Shown here one piece after another: positions 34,220-45,556 of a stretch of 64,000 nucleotides of DNA. Each line of letters opens with the position of its first letter. The first letter of the stretch is position 1. The notes beneath the pieces were generated by a model that did not search any database, was not told where the DNA came from, and was given only the letters and a program-made list of their open reading frames with translations. The DNA lies in NCBI GenBank assembly GCA_038030265.1, contig CM075941.1, positions 46,810,164-46,874,163 on the forward strand, written 5' to 3'. Both the position numbers and the translations under genes were made by a program. Source of the DNA: Corythucha ciliata (taxonomy: Eukaryota > Arthropoda > Insecta > Hemiptera > Tingidae).

Positions 34220-35190
34220 GGAGAGAATTGATAGTTTGACAGTTTCGGACGTCGAAATCCAAGGGTTCCAAGGGTGAAATCGGCTGTTTCCAGAGCGAAA
34301 TTGACAGATTATACGATCAAATTGACAGTTTCAAGGACGAAGTTGGCAGTTTCCAGGACGAAATTTACAATTTCTTAAGCGAATTTACATTTTCTTGGAC
34401 GAATTTACAGTTTATAAGACGAAATTGACAGTTCCTAGGACGAAATTGACAGTTTATAGGACAAACTTGACAGTTCTCAGGATGAAAGTGACTGTTTCGT
34501 AAACGTACTGTTTATAGGACGAAATTGACAGTTTCCAGGACAAAATTGATAGTTTGTAGGGCAAAATGCATCAGGCTTAATGTCAACTTTTTCACTGGAA
34601 TAATCAGTTTCCAAGACCCTACGAAAAAATAAAATAGAAGGTACTGTAGGAGAGAATTGATAGTTTGACAGTTTTGAAAGTCAAAATCGACAATTCCAAG
34701 GGTGAAATCGGTTGTCGAAATTAACAGTTTATACGACGAAATTGACAGTTTCTTGAACGAATTTAAGTTTATAAGACGAAATCGACAGTTTCCAGCACGA
34801 AATTGACAGTTTATAGGACAAAATTGACAGTTCTCAGGATGAAATTGACTGTTTCTCGAACGAAATAGACTGTTTCGGGAAAAATATCATTGATAGTTTC
34901 CGGGACGAAATTGACAGTTTTGACAACATTTACAGTTTTGAATGACGAAATTGACAGTTTTGAATTACGAAATTGATATTTCCAGGACGAAATTGACAGT
35001 TTCAAGGACGAAATTGACAGTTTAGAGGACGAAATTGACAGTTCTCAGGATGAAATTGACAGTTTATAGGACAAAATTGACAGTTTATAGGACAAAATTG
35101 ACAGTTTATAGGACAAAATTGACAGTTTATAGGACAAAATTGACAGTTTATAGGACAAAATTGACAGTTTATAGGACAAAATTGACAGTT
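34220..35190 (+). repeat. 21-bp minisatellite (GAAATTGACAGTTT core)
   Basis: About 45 tandem units of roughly 20-21 bp with core AAATTGACAGTTT and variable GG-ACG or AGGACA ends. The final six or seven units (35053-35190, TTGACAGTTTATAGGACAAA) are essentially perfect, while upstream units are diverged, so expansion was most recent at the right edge. The Val/Asn/Thr-rich open frame on the opposite strand here is a translation of the repeat, not a gene. Confidence 0.9.
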
Positions 35191-37255
35191 TTCCAGCAGA
35201 TATTAATTTTTTGACGGATAGTGGCCGTTTCTGTGCAAATTTAGTCTCCGATGACTGCGAATTAACGCGATTCTAACCTCCAGATCCTGTTATAAGACTG
35301 CAAAAAGGCAATGGTGCACCTGATATTTTCGCCAGTGAAGCTGGCCCACAGACGTGGATCCAGTTTTACTCAAGAGTAGTTGCACAGAGTTCCCCCCCCC
35401 CCCTCCGATTTTACTCGTGAATGAGTACTGTTTTTAGCTTCGAATTGACGCTTTCCTTAATTTTAGCTGAAACTGAGTGCTTTTTCTGAATTCTAACTCG
35501 AACTAGCCCATTTTCTTCATTTTAGCCGTGAAAAGGTCTCAAAAAAACCGTGAAATAACGCTTCTTTGATATGCTATTTCAACTACGGCCAGCACCGGGC
35601 ATCGCCTAACTGCTAATTGGTGCGTTGTGTCAGTTTCAGAAAAAAAAAACAACACATTTTCGCTTATCAGTTTCACCAAAAATAAAAAATTCGCCGATGT
35701 TTGTTGCTGACAAACCGATTTCGAGGGTCGGCTCAACTTGGAAACCGATTTTTCACACTAAAATCCCATTTTCGCAGGTTCTACGCGCAATTTTCGAGTG
35801 TTTTTGGCTACCTTAAATCGTGTTTACCCCGCTGTGCCATCCATACTTGTGGTGGGAGAGGAAATGCCAGCTCTGATTACCGTCGGTTAGGTCTAAGATT
35901 CAAAGTTTAGCTCCAAAATTATCACTTTCCGGGGGGTGGGGGAGAAGTTTCAGGTTTTCGACATAAAATCCGAAAAAGAAGGATACCAACGACAGTTTTC
36001 CAGCAGATATTAATTTTTTGACGGATAGTGGCCGTTTCTGTGCAAATTTAGTCTCCGATGACTGCGAATTAACGCGATTCTAACCTCCAGATCCTGTTAT
36101 AAGACTGCAAAAAGGCAATGGTGCACCTGATATTTTCGCCAGTGAAGCTGGCCCACAGACGTGGATCCAGTTTTACTCAAGAGTAGTTGCACAGAGTTCC
36201 CCCCCCCCCTCCGATTTTACTCGTGAATGAGTACTGTTTTTAGCTTCGAATTGACGCTTTCCTTAATTTTAGCTGAAACTGAGTGCTTTTTCTGAATTCT
36301 AACTCGAACTAGCCCATTTTCTTCATTTTAGCCGTGAAAAGGTCTCAAAAAAACCGTGAAATAACGCTTCTTTGATATGCTATTTCAACTACGGCCAGCA
36401 CCGGGCATCGCCTAACTGCTAATTGGTGCGTTGTGTCAGTTTCAGAAAAAAAAAACAACACATTTTCGCTTATCAGTTTCACCAAAAATAAAAAATTCGC
36501 CGATGTTTGTTGCTGACAAACCGATTTCGAGGGTCGGCTCAACTTGGAAACCGATTTTTCACACTAAAATCCCATTTTCGCAGGTTCTACGCGCAATTTT
36601 CGAGTGTTTTTGGCTACCTTAAATCGTGTTTACCCCGCTGTGCCATCCATACTTGTGGTGGGAGAGGAAATGCCAGCTCTGATTACCGTCGGTTAGGTCT
36701 AAGATTCAAAGTTTAGCTCCAAAATTATCACTTTCCGGGGGGTGGGGGAGAAGTTTCAGGTTTTCGACATAAAATCCGAAAAAGAAGGATACAAACGACA
36801 GTTTTCCAGCAGATATTAATTTTTTGACGGATAGTGGCCGTTTCTGTGCAAATTTAGTCTCCGATGACTGCGAATTAACGCGATTCTAACCTCCAGATCC
36901 TGTTATAAGACTGCAAAAAGGCAATGGTGCACCTGATATTTTCGCCAGTGAAGCTGGCCCACAGACGTGGATCCAGTTTTACTCAAGAGTAGTTGCACAG
37001 AGTTCCCCCCCCCCCCTCCGATTTTACTCGTGAATGAGTACTGTTTTTAGCTTCGAATTGACGCTTTCCTTAATTTTAGCTGAAACTGAGTGCTTTTTCT
37101 GAATTCTAACTCGAACTAGCCCATTTTCTTCATTTTAGCCGTGAAAAGGTCTCAAAAAAACCGTGAAATAACGCTTCTTTGATATGCTATTTCAACTACG
37201 GCCAGCACCGGGCATCGCCTAACTGCTAATTGGTGCGTTGTGTCAGTTTCAGAAA
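35186..37255 (+). repeat. 806-bp tandem array (two full units and a partial third)
   Basis: Units start at about 35186, 35992 and 36798. The first two are 806 bp and nearly identical: one seen difference is GGATACCAACGAC at the end of unit 1 against GGATACAAACGAC at the end of unit 2. The third departs after a run of A/AAAAC at 37255 and continues into the element arm. Units include part of the 30-bp repeat and a stretch (CACAGAAACGGCCACTATCC, reverse complement) shared with 25480. Short open frames recur three times but show no motifs. The array is either a very recent duplication or an assembly artefact. Confidence 0.92.
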
Positions 37256-38125
37256 AAAAAAACAAAAAAAACAAAAAAACAGAGAATTCCACCAATCAAC
37301 AACAAACGGTGACAATTTCACCAATTTGTTTTCCCTGAATTCTAGCCGCAAATTAGTGCTTTTTCCTAATTCTGCCTTGAGCGATTTTTTCTCCCTTCAA
37401 ATTTTAGCAGTGAAAAGGTTCACATAATCCGCGTGAGAGCGAATTTCATTAATTTTGACCCATCAATTTCACGGGCGAACGAACAATTTTCCGTAATTTT
37501 AGCCGTGAATAAGCAATTTTTTCAAAAATGTGTGCGCTGAGTCACGCTCTTTCTCAATTTCACCCGCAAACTTGCCATATATATGTATAAAAACGGTCAA
37601 TTAGCTCTTTCTCGCAATGTTTACCGATATTTGAGAAACCACGAACTGGCGCCTTCTCTCATTTTTACCTGCGTGAATGAGCTCCATTTCTCAATTTTAG
37701 CCGTGAATTGGCGCTTTTCCTCAATTCCAGCCGCAAATGAGTGATTTTTCTCAATTCTACATTGTACGAACAATTTATTTTGTCAATTTTAGCTGTGAAA
37801 AGAGTTCAATATAAACCGCGAATTAGAGCATTTTCTTAATTCCGCCCCGGATTTGCATCGCGAAATCGCAAATTGGCGTGTTTTCTCAATTTCAACCGCG
37901 AATAACGAGATTTATTTCTGAAGTTTAACGTGACCAGCGCTATTTCTCAATTTTAGCCGTGAGTGGGTGTTTTTCCTCAGTCTTAACCGCAAATTGTCCT
38001 TTCTTAGATTTCATCCGCGAACGAGAACTTTTTTCCTAGACGTGCGCACCCCCCCCCCACACACCACTAAGGATCCGTGCCTAGCTGGCTGCCCATCCCT
38101 TGATCACGGGCTGGCTACGCCCCTG
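36752..38125 (-). repeat. 1.4-kb arm of 30-bp-repeat element, partner of 24183-25582
   Basis: Inverted copy of 24183-25582. It ends at CTGGCTACGCCCCTG (38111-38125), the mirror of the CAGGGGCGTAGCCAG terminus at 24183. It overlaps the third tandem unit. The 8 bp outside the two termini (CTCTCTTC and AAAATTGA) do not match, so a single 13.9-kb transposon is not demonstrated. Confidence 0.8.
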
Positions 38126-38850
38126 AAAATTGAAAAATTCTTGGCTAAAATTGAGAAAATGTGTTAAATTCGCGCCTAAAATTAATCTAAACCGCTCATT
38201 CGACATCAAAATGGAGAAATACGCCAATTCCGACTAAAATTAAGGGAACGCGTTAATTTGCGGCTAAAATCGAGAAAAATAATTCGCGACTAAAATTGAG
38301 AAAAGGCGCTTGCTTCGCGGCAAAAATGTAAAAAAAAATTAATCCACGGACATTATTATGTGATCAAAACTCTGCTCATTCACGGCTAAAACAAGACCAA
38401 CCACCACACCAACAACCAATACATGGTTGGGAACAAACCAATATTTCCCGCTTAAAATTGATGTAACACGCTCATTTGCTGCTAAAATAAAGATAATTAA
38501 ATCTTGAATTCGTGGCAAATGGCAAAAAGCGCTTATCAGCAGCTAAAACGGAGAAATATTCTAATTCACGGATCAATGCGCTAATTTACAGCTAATATTG
38601 AGGAATTCGGTGGATCACGGCTAAAATTAAGAACATATAATCCAACGTTAAAATCGGGAAAAATAAAATACTTTGCTGCTAAAATGAGATATTATTGCTC
38701 TCAAATTCACGGCAAAAATAGAAAAAAAAAGCTCCAATGTGAACCTAAAAATCGAAAAAACCCCAACTCACGGATGCATTTGGTAATCCCGCTTGCAACC
38801 GCTAATTCGCGGCTAAAATTTAGGAAACGCGGTATAGTCCCATACCGTTA
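38126..38850 (-). repeat. Degenerate 30-bp repeat array (A-rich orientation)
   Basis: It continues directly after the arm terminus, with units such as GGCTAAAATTGAGAAAA and GCTAATTCGCGGCTAAAATT (about 38802). It fades at 38850. No coding potential. Confidence 0.7.
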
Positions 38851-41800
38851 GGCCACAGGTTTTACAACACTACGTGAACCCCTCCCACCCACCCCTCTCC
38901 TTTCTAACGCAGGAAAATACCGCCGAGTTGTATATCTTGTTCCATAACAACCAGATTGAAGGAATTTCACTTTTTCAAAGGGAAATTTTAAATGAGGAGA
39001 AACGGGACTTTATTTTTGATCATTAAAATCAGATTTTCCCTCTCGTCAGTAGTAGGAATATTAAAAAAAAAACCAGTTCACTTCGATTTCGAAGGATTAT
39101 AAAATGTGGTGTTCGAGCCTTTTCTCAAATATACGTGAAACAATTAATTCATCAACATAACAACTGGCGTGCCACGATCGGCGTGAAAAGAAATGGTAAA
39201 TGACGAGTTTAATTTTCATAAGACAAAGTGTAACGTTTCAACGTTTTAGTTAGCAAAGTAACGAGAAATTTTGTGGTAACTTTCTCTTTTTTTTTTTAAG
39301 GCTACACGACTGAAAGTTAGATTTTTTCCGGCAACACCTAACGCTTACACGGGTTCATTAACCACAAAAAGTTGAATTCTGACGACGTTCTTAGGAAAAT
39401 CCAATATTAAAACAAGTGAAGTTCGTTGTAGGGTACAAAAAAAAAAGTTTTCATGAATTAGGCCCATAAGTACACCTCAACTTTTCAACTTCTTCGTGGT
39501 AATGGAGGAGGCGGAGGATGATGAGTAAGAATATCGTTGGACGAATTCGGCTAATTTCAGTCCTTTCCTCAAGTCGTGACACAATTATTAAACCACCGCC
39601 ATCGCCCATTTTTTTTTTTTTTTTGTGTAACCGCGAGAAAAGTCTTAAAAGCCAAGCTTAGACGTTCACTACGATAAAAAGCATTTCAACGGTACAATGA
39701 AAACCCTTCTAAAGTGAGGAGCTTAATTAAAAACGAAATTCCGTTTAATTGCGACTCGGTGTGTCGAGTACGGGAGGTGGAGGAGGAGGACGAGACAGAC
39801 GGCGGGAAAAAATGGGACGGAATAAAAAGCCATGCTCGCAGAGGCTAATTTCTGTTGTAAACTGTCCATTTTTTTCTTTAAAATTCTTACACAAAGTATT
39901 CTCTCCTCATTGAGTTTAAAAAAGTACTGAATAAGACATGGAATCGTATACCTACGTTTCTCCTTGCCAAATCGAGCTCTTTTTTCTTTTTTAGGGGAGC
40001 GTCCTAAAGATTGACAGTCTATTGTTTTGGCCGAGGAAAAAATACGTTAAAGAGTGTCATTTTGGAAAGCAAAGTTTTTCTTTTCTTCCTCTTCAACAAG
40101 TGTGTGGTCCTCGACACTCGTACGAAACGAAATACGTAAAAGAGCGAGAAGAGTCAGAAACAACCAAAATCGGTAGGAAAGGTTTTTTTTTTTTACGTTG
40201 CTCTTGAGGTGCTAGTTGATTTTTTTTTTTTTTTTTTTTTTTTTTTAGAGTTTGCCACGTATTGCAGCACGTGACCTTTACCGCGATATTTTAACGAGAA
40301 AAAAAAAGTGTACAAATAGAGCATCTAATGCCCACTTTCTCGATTTTTTGTTTTCATTTTACGTAGGTATTCTTCGATTGAATTTTCACTTCCTCCAAGG
40401 GGCAAGGGGGGGGGGCGTGTTTTTTTTTTCTTTCTAAATTGGACGACGCGAACCTCCTCGATTCCATCTCATTTTTTTTTTTGTCTCCAATATAGGAACG
40501 CTTCATCATCAATTGCATAACAATGGTCCAATTAACTATTGTTTTGCGGGTATTGTGCAATAATATGATGCTGAGATGAAAAAAAAGGGGTTGACAGGCG
40601 GGGGGGGGGAGTGATTCAATATTGTTTTTCTCCTCAGGCGGAAGAATAAGGATCTGGTGAGAGGGCTTATATTCCCATGATTTTTTATCAATAAAATAAA
40701 AAACGTGGTTCTTGGAGAAATTTACTCGATTGAATTCACCCTGTTTGAGTATATCACGAGGAAGAGAATAAAAAATATTCCGTGAATGAAATAAAAAAAA
40801 TAAAAATGTTGATTTGTGGCCCTAAAAAAATCATAATGAAGGGATTTTATCAAACCTTTTTTTCCCTCCTCGGCTGTGTTTTTTATTGTTGCTTACCTGT
40901 AAAATTCGTTAACACTGACATGGCAGTGACAAGTATGATGAAAAGACGAGTCGTTCGGGAGATCCCCATGATTTTTTTAAAAATTGTTTTTTTTTTCTTT
41001 TCTCCTGGGGGGTGGTGGTACGTGGCGTGCCCGTGTGTTTCTCAATAGAAGGAATAAAAACAACAAAATGGGGTTTTTTTTTTTTTTTTACTTTGACGAT
41101 GGGTTCCCTAAGAGCCCTTCTTCACGTTTAAACGCGAAACGCAGTTGCCTCAATCTCTGTCTCTGTCTTTAGTGCTCTGTGGAGAAAAATAATGTGGTGG
41201 GAGGGGGGGGGGCTTGGGGCTTGTGCATGAGCGCGGTGACGGTGGTGGAGGCGGCGGCGTCGGCGGTGGTAGGCGGAAAAGGAGTTGAGAGCGGTGGGGG
41301 TACTCCAGTTTTTGTGTTTTTGTGGTGGGGGGTGGAGGAAGGAGGTTTTAGGAAAATTGTGCCGGTGAAGGTCCTCGATGAGGGCATGGGGAAGTGAATG
41401 AAGAGATTGTGTCTTCAAGCTTCCTCCTTTGCCAATTGGTCATGAATGTACGATTTTGGGAAAAATTGAATGTTTTATGAACCATCCCGCTCTTTTAATC
41501 AAATTCTACAGTGCTTATTCACATTTTATAACCCATGAATTATACTTCCGAGGGCTCTTGCTCTTATTACTCATTACCCAAATTTTCAGACACATTTTCT
41601 TCCGTTACACTGCCAAATATCTTTGTTTCTGGGATAATTACGAAAATTTTCTGAAGAGAAATTGATGTTTCGAGGCTTTGGTTCAACTGTAGTACTGTTG
41701 GGCGCGTTCTTTTCGGCATAAATAAACGGCCAACGAAAGATTTAGAGATCTTTTACTTCCAAAGTGTTCGTGAAAAAAATCGAGTCCGAGCTGATTCATA

Positions 41801-41859
41801 ATGTATAACCTCGGAAAAGTTGAAAAAAGTGGTTTTTGGCATGCCGTCGGTCTGTCGCT
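38851..41859. other. Unassigned, 3 kb, AT-rich with homopolymer tracts
   Basis: Long T runs (for example 40220-40246, 41071-41089) and a G/T-rich low-complexity segment at 41190-41350 (GTGGTGG-type). Overlapping open frames in both strands across 41128-41418 are products of that composition. No element ends, RNA genes or host exons could be supported. Confidence 0.35.
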
Positions 41860-42505
41860 TTTTTGTCTATAAATTGCATGAAAATCAAAACCTGGCTATT
41901 TCATGGTATGAGAAGCACAAATCTGGCCTTTGTTGTGAGAAAAAAATATTTTTCGGGCATGTTCTCCCTGTACCGAAATGTCGTTTTTGGATACAACTTC
42001 AGAACAAGTGATTCCAAACTTTTTTCGGATCTCTCGTGAAATTTCCTTGCGAATTAACCACAATATTGCCGAAAAAATGCAACTTTTTTTGTGGCCAAAA
42101 TCGTCGTTTTTAGCGCAAAAGGACCAGTAGCAAAAAATGACGGTCGAAATTGCAAAAAAGGGCCTCTAGAGCCCCTTTGTATCTTAATTGCAAATATTTG
42201 TACCCGAAAAAAAAAAAACTGAGATTAAGAGAAATTGTGGGAGGAGTAGGATTTGGCGTGACTACGTCAAAAATTATTTGACACAGAATTACATGTAAAT
42301 CTAAATCAAGTTGTTTCTTGGCGTGAAAAACGCGAATATGACCTTTGTTTTGAAGGTAAATAATTTCCCAGGCATGTTCTCCCAGTAGCGGAATAATATT
42401 TTCGGTGTTAACTTCGAAACGATTGATCCTGGAATTTAGTAACTATTTTGTTAAGATTTCTCGTTCAATTTCCATGCGAATTGAACAACGTTGCCGAAAA
42501 CAAAC
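41860..42505 (+). repeat. Diverged tandem duplication of about 0.44 kb
   Basis: Copy 1 (about 41885-42080) and copy 2 (about 42300-42505) share CTTTGTT then GAAGGTAA/GAGAAAAAA, GGCATGTTCTCCC, CTTCGAAACGATTGAT-like and CCATGCGAATTGAAC-like stretches in the same order. Identity is moderate (about 65-75 percent by eye). The class is unknown. Not coding. Confidence 0.5.
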
Positions 42506-42773
42506 CCTTTCACTTCCATTTTCCCTACGGGCATTGTTTTGCCATCGTGTATGTGTAGGTCAGAAGTGTTCGAAAAAAAAATGCTAATTCTGAAAAGCTC
42601 GTACAATTTTTTGGTAGCCCAAAAACCGAAATTTTTTTAGCACTTCTTTTATTTCTTTTTTTAGCACTTCTCCCAAAAATCAGTTACTTTTGAGGAAAAT
42701 CACTCACAAAAGTTGTTGAGCGATAAATTTCCAACAAATTTTATATGTAAAGTAGTTTTCCACGATGAGTATG

Positions 42774-42782
42774 GAGCGGGCT
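42774..42782. other. Left target-site duplication of the MULE (9 bp)
   Basis: GAGCGGGCT, directly outside the left terminal repeat. The right flank is GAACGGGCT at 48197-48205 (8 of 9 identical). Nine base pairs is the typical MULE duplication length. Confidence 0.75.
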
Positions 42783-42965
42783 GCGTATTAACAATCCCTA
42801 TACCATTACAACACCGTTCCCGTTCAGCCGTTCAGAACAGTGTTCTGTTCTACTCGCCTAGGGTTTGTTCACCACTTTTTTTTTTCTACTCTGTCGAAAA
42901 CACTTATTTTTGTCTTCGTACAATCCCTATGGCATTACAAGTTACAACACCTCTTCATCCAGAAA
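42783..42965 (+). repeat. MULE left terminal inverted repeat
   Basis: It pairs with 48049-48196. Landmarks are CAACACCGTTCCCGTTCAGC, TACTCGCCTAGGGTTTGTTC and ACAATCCCTATGGCATTACA. CAATCCCTATRCCATTACA-like sequence appears twice in each TIR, at the outer end and again 120 bp inward, so each TIR holds an internal repeat that could be a transposase binding site. Confidence 0.85.
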
Positions 42966-43503
42966 AGTACCGTTTTCCCTCCTAATTTAGCATACGTTTT
43001 TCCTCCAGGTTTTAATAATATTGCCGTTCATTTTATTTTTTAATCGAGTCTTATTAAAGAACTCTAATCTTATTTAGTGCACACATACAAAGACACACTA
43101 CGAGCACTTAATTATTATTGAGGAAAAAAATCCTACACCAATAATGTTTCATGTAATTAAATCGTACTGCTGTTGAAGTTTCTTTCGCGCGCTTTTGCAT
43201 CAAGGAAACTAGGATTTTCAAGGAAACTGGGATTAACAGAGAAAAATTACAGAAGAAGAAAAAAAAACATAAAAATTATCAGTGGGTTCCGTAGTCCTTT
43301 TATTTTTGATGGGTAGTGAAGGATCCTCGATTTATCTGTTCAAATTTCTGCTTTGAAAGTTTGCCTGACTTCATTTGAAAATAATGACAAGAAAATTATC
43401 ATGGTGGATTTCACAACTCGGCTTAAGGTTTGGCTTAAAATTAAGTCTGACATTAGGGGAAAAATGCATTGAATATAATTTAAACAAGGTTCGGCTTTGT
43501 CAA

Positions 43504-43896
43504 GGGGTGTTTCACAGATGATTCCTCGACCCCCCTCCAATCATCCCTCGACTAATACGTGGCATTCGTTTTCTCGCCTTATTTCTGCACCAATCCTGGA
43601 TTTTAAGGACTCGTTTCCATCTCCACGAAGTTCCGCAAAGTGCAGACGTATAATTTTTTCAAATTTCGTCCATGAAGTAATTTTAAACCTCCCTTAAATT
43701 TTTGCCATGAAATTTCAAGCTCTTCCTTCGACTTATTTGAAAAAAGTAATACGTCTGCATATGTGGAACTTCCTGGAGATTGAAACGAGACCTTGAAATC
43801 CAGGATTGGAGCAGAAATAAGGCGAGAAAACGTGTGCCACGTAGTGGATGATGGAAGATTGGAGGGGGGTCGAGGAATCATCTGTGCTATACCCCC
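43504..43896. mobile_element. TTAA-target MITE inside the MULE
   Basis: About 393 bp with inverted arms of about 150 bp (CACAGATGATTCCTCGACCC at the left and its complement at the right), starting GGGG(G)T. It is flanked on the right by TTAA (43897-43900) and on the left by TCAA (43500-43503), a likely decayed TTAA. A second family member at 63893-64000 starts directly after TTAA, and the related empty locus at 3624 also has TTAA, which supports a piggyBac-like target. No coding capacity; open frames in the arms mirror each other. Confidence 0.7.
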
Positions 43897-44311
43897 TTAA
43901 GCCGTGGTGATGAAATCAACCATAATTAAATTAAAGGGGGATCGGTATTGGTTCATCAATATAATTTATTTATTTATTTGCTTGATACAAAAGAGAGAGA
44001 GAGAGAGAGAGAAAAAAAAATGAATTAATGATGATGATGTATTAATGCATTTTTGCACAGGGTATGTTATTTTTCACATTTAGTGACAATTGATGCTGCC
44101 GTTTTGGTTTCTTTTTTCGAATTTTTGTGGAACTCTTTGACAGCTCTTCATTTGACGGTCTTCCCGATTGCAGTCTTCTTCCTCCTTTTGGCAAACCTCG
44201 ACTTTTCCTCCTTGACAGCAATGTTAGCTGGACAGCAATAGTTTTCTTTTTAGACAGCCCGAACGTTTGACACGACGCCACGTAGGCCGAAGCTTGGGAA
44301 GAGGTTTGAAC

Positions 44312-44534
44312 CTACAACAGGGACCGAATATTATGATAAACTCGATTTTTTCATAAATGTTCCAAGATTCCAGATTTGGCCAAGTTTCCACAAGACCAAA
44401 AATAATGCCACGTCCTACATCCCCCGCGTACGACAACACCTTTTATTTGAACTCAAGAAGGAAAATTCTTGATATTCGTCTGTACTATTTTTTTTGTATA
44501 CCTACAATAATTATTTATTATCATTTTACTTTAC
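44312..44534 (-). other. Predicted intron of the MULE transposase gene
   Basis: 223 bp with donor GTAAAGT and acceptor TGTTGTAG on the minus strand, phase 0. It contains in-frame stops immediately after the donor (GTAAAGTAA). It is inferred because the downstream frame continues open for 89 codons with a basic composition like that of DNA-binding tails. Confidence 0.6.
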
Positions 44535-45080
44535 CTTGTCCAGAGATCGAATCAATTTCTCCATGATCAACTTGTTAGACAAGCTGGGTGACTCTTGGAG
44601 AAGATCGGCTACTCGGAGAAAACCATTTTTCAATGTTGATATAATTTCAAAATATTCCTGGGAAGAAAAATCTTCAACGCCTGGGCTTTGATCTTCCTCA
44701 ACTGACAACTCAGCGGGGTTCACGACGACCGAGCTTCCGTCCTGTTTTTCCGAATCATGCTGCATACCATCGAAAAATTGTTGAGGAACTTCTGTTCCAT
44801 ATGCGATTATTGCAAGTTTCCTCTTTTCTTCGGCAGACAGAAGAGGCCTTTTTGAAGGTTGTATGCCAGTGTGGTGTTCGACGGCACAAATGTGTTTACA
44901 ATAACGCCCTATGCGTCCAAAAGGGCAGTCGCATGTTTCGAGGGTAATGTCGACGTTATAGAAAGAATCTTTTCCCTTTGAAGCCACTTTGTAGTTAATT
45001 AATAAATTAATTAGACTGATATTATCCGGACGACGATGGAAGGGCATAGCCCAACACGATTCGAGTTTCGAGAAAAAATG

Positions 45081-45153
45081 GCTCCCCGGCGGGATTTGAA
45101 CCCGCAACCTCTGGATTACCAGTCCAGCACGCTGCCATTTGCGCCACGGAGAC
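45081..45153 (-). tRNA. tRNA-Thr-like unit (GGT anticodon), minus copy
   Basis: Identical to the plus copy at 45360-45432. Full cloverleaf: acceptor GTCTCCG with CGGGGAG (first pair mismatched), D-stem GCGC/GCGT, anticodon stem CTGGA/TCCAG with loop CTGGTAA, T-arm GCGGG/CCCGC around TTCAAAT. A- and B-boxes look intact (TGGCGCAAATGG, GGTTCAAATCC). A GGT threonine anticodon is not normally used by eukaryotic nuclear genomes, so this is most likely a SINE-type head rather than a decoding tRNA. Confidence 0.65.
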
Positions 45154-45281
45154 GCCTATGGGAGTCGTACTCCGAGGGATAAGCTAAGCCGAACCCCACC
45201 CAGGTCCATTGTTTCTCGAAACTCTAGGCGCTTCTCCTGATCGGTAAACCACGCCGAATTTTATCTTATCTAGATGTTGTT

Positions 45282-45556
45282 AGATGGATATTAATGAATA
45301 AATCTGTCGCCGGTATTTTAATTAATAAATTAATTAGTCTGATATTATCCGGACGAGGCGTCTCCGTGGCGCAAATGGCAGCGTGCTGGACTGGTAATCC
45401 AGAGGTTGCGGGTTCAAATCCCGCCGGGGAGCCATTTTTTCTCGAAACTCGAATCGTGTTGGGCTATGCCCTTCCATCGTCGTCCGGATAATATCAGACT
45501 AATTAATTTATTAATTAAAATACCGGCGACAGATTTATTCATTAATATCCATCTAA
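45282..45556. mobile_element. Inner complete tRNA-cored foldback unit
   Basis: A 275-bp unit with nearly perfect 73-bp inverted arms (GTTAGATGGATATTAATGAA outermost, ATATTATCCGGAC innermost) and the tRNA-like unit plus its 3' tail at the centre. It is the best-preserved example of the arrangement also seen at 3710-4125. No protein coding. Confidence 0.75.
45360..45432 (+). tRNA. tRNA-Thr-like unit (GGT anticodon), plus copy
   Basis: Same 73-nt sequence as 45081-45153 in the opposite orientation, 206 bp away. Intact internal Pol III promoter boxes suggest it could be transcribed. The 3' flank has T6 (GCCATTTTTTCTCG), which would act as a Pol III terminator soon after the tRNA part. Confidence 0.65.

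Noticed and set aside
34811..35005. Open frame with repeated NFVxETVN-like pattern
   Set aside because: It is the translation of the 21-bp minisatellite.
35539..36716. Recurrent 60-70 codon frames repeated at 806-bp intervals
   Set aside because: Their recurrence follows from the tandem array; no domain or codon bias is visible.
24183..38125. A single 13.9-kb transposon with 1.4-kb TIRs
   Set aside because: Flanking 8-mers CTCTCTTC and AAAATTGA do not match and 30-bp repeats continue outside the right end; two opposed copies are equally possible.
41128..41418. Overlapping open frames on both strands around 41128-41418, one His/Pro/Ala-rich
   Set aside because: Low-complexity G/T-rich DNA keeps several frames open by composition; no motif seen.
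45081..45432. Pair of functional tRNA-Thr genes
   Set aside because: The GGT anticodon is not normally used in eukaryotic nuclei, the first acceptor pair is mismatched, and both copies lie inside a young insertion with inverted arms, so a mobile tRNA-derived unit is more likely.
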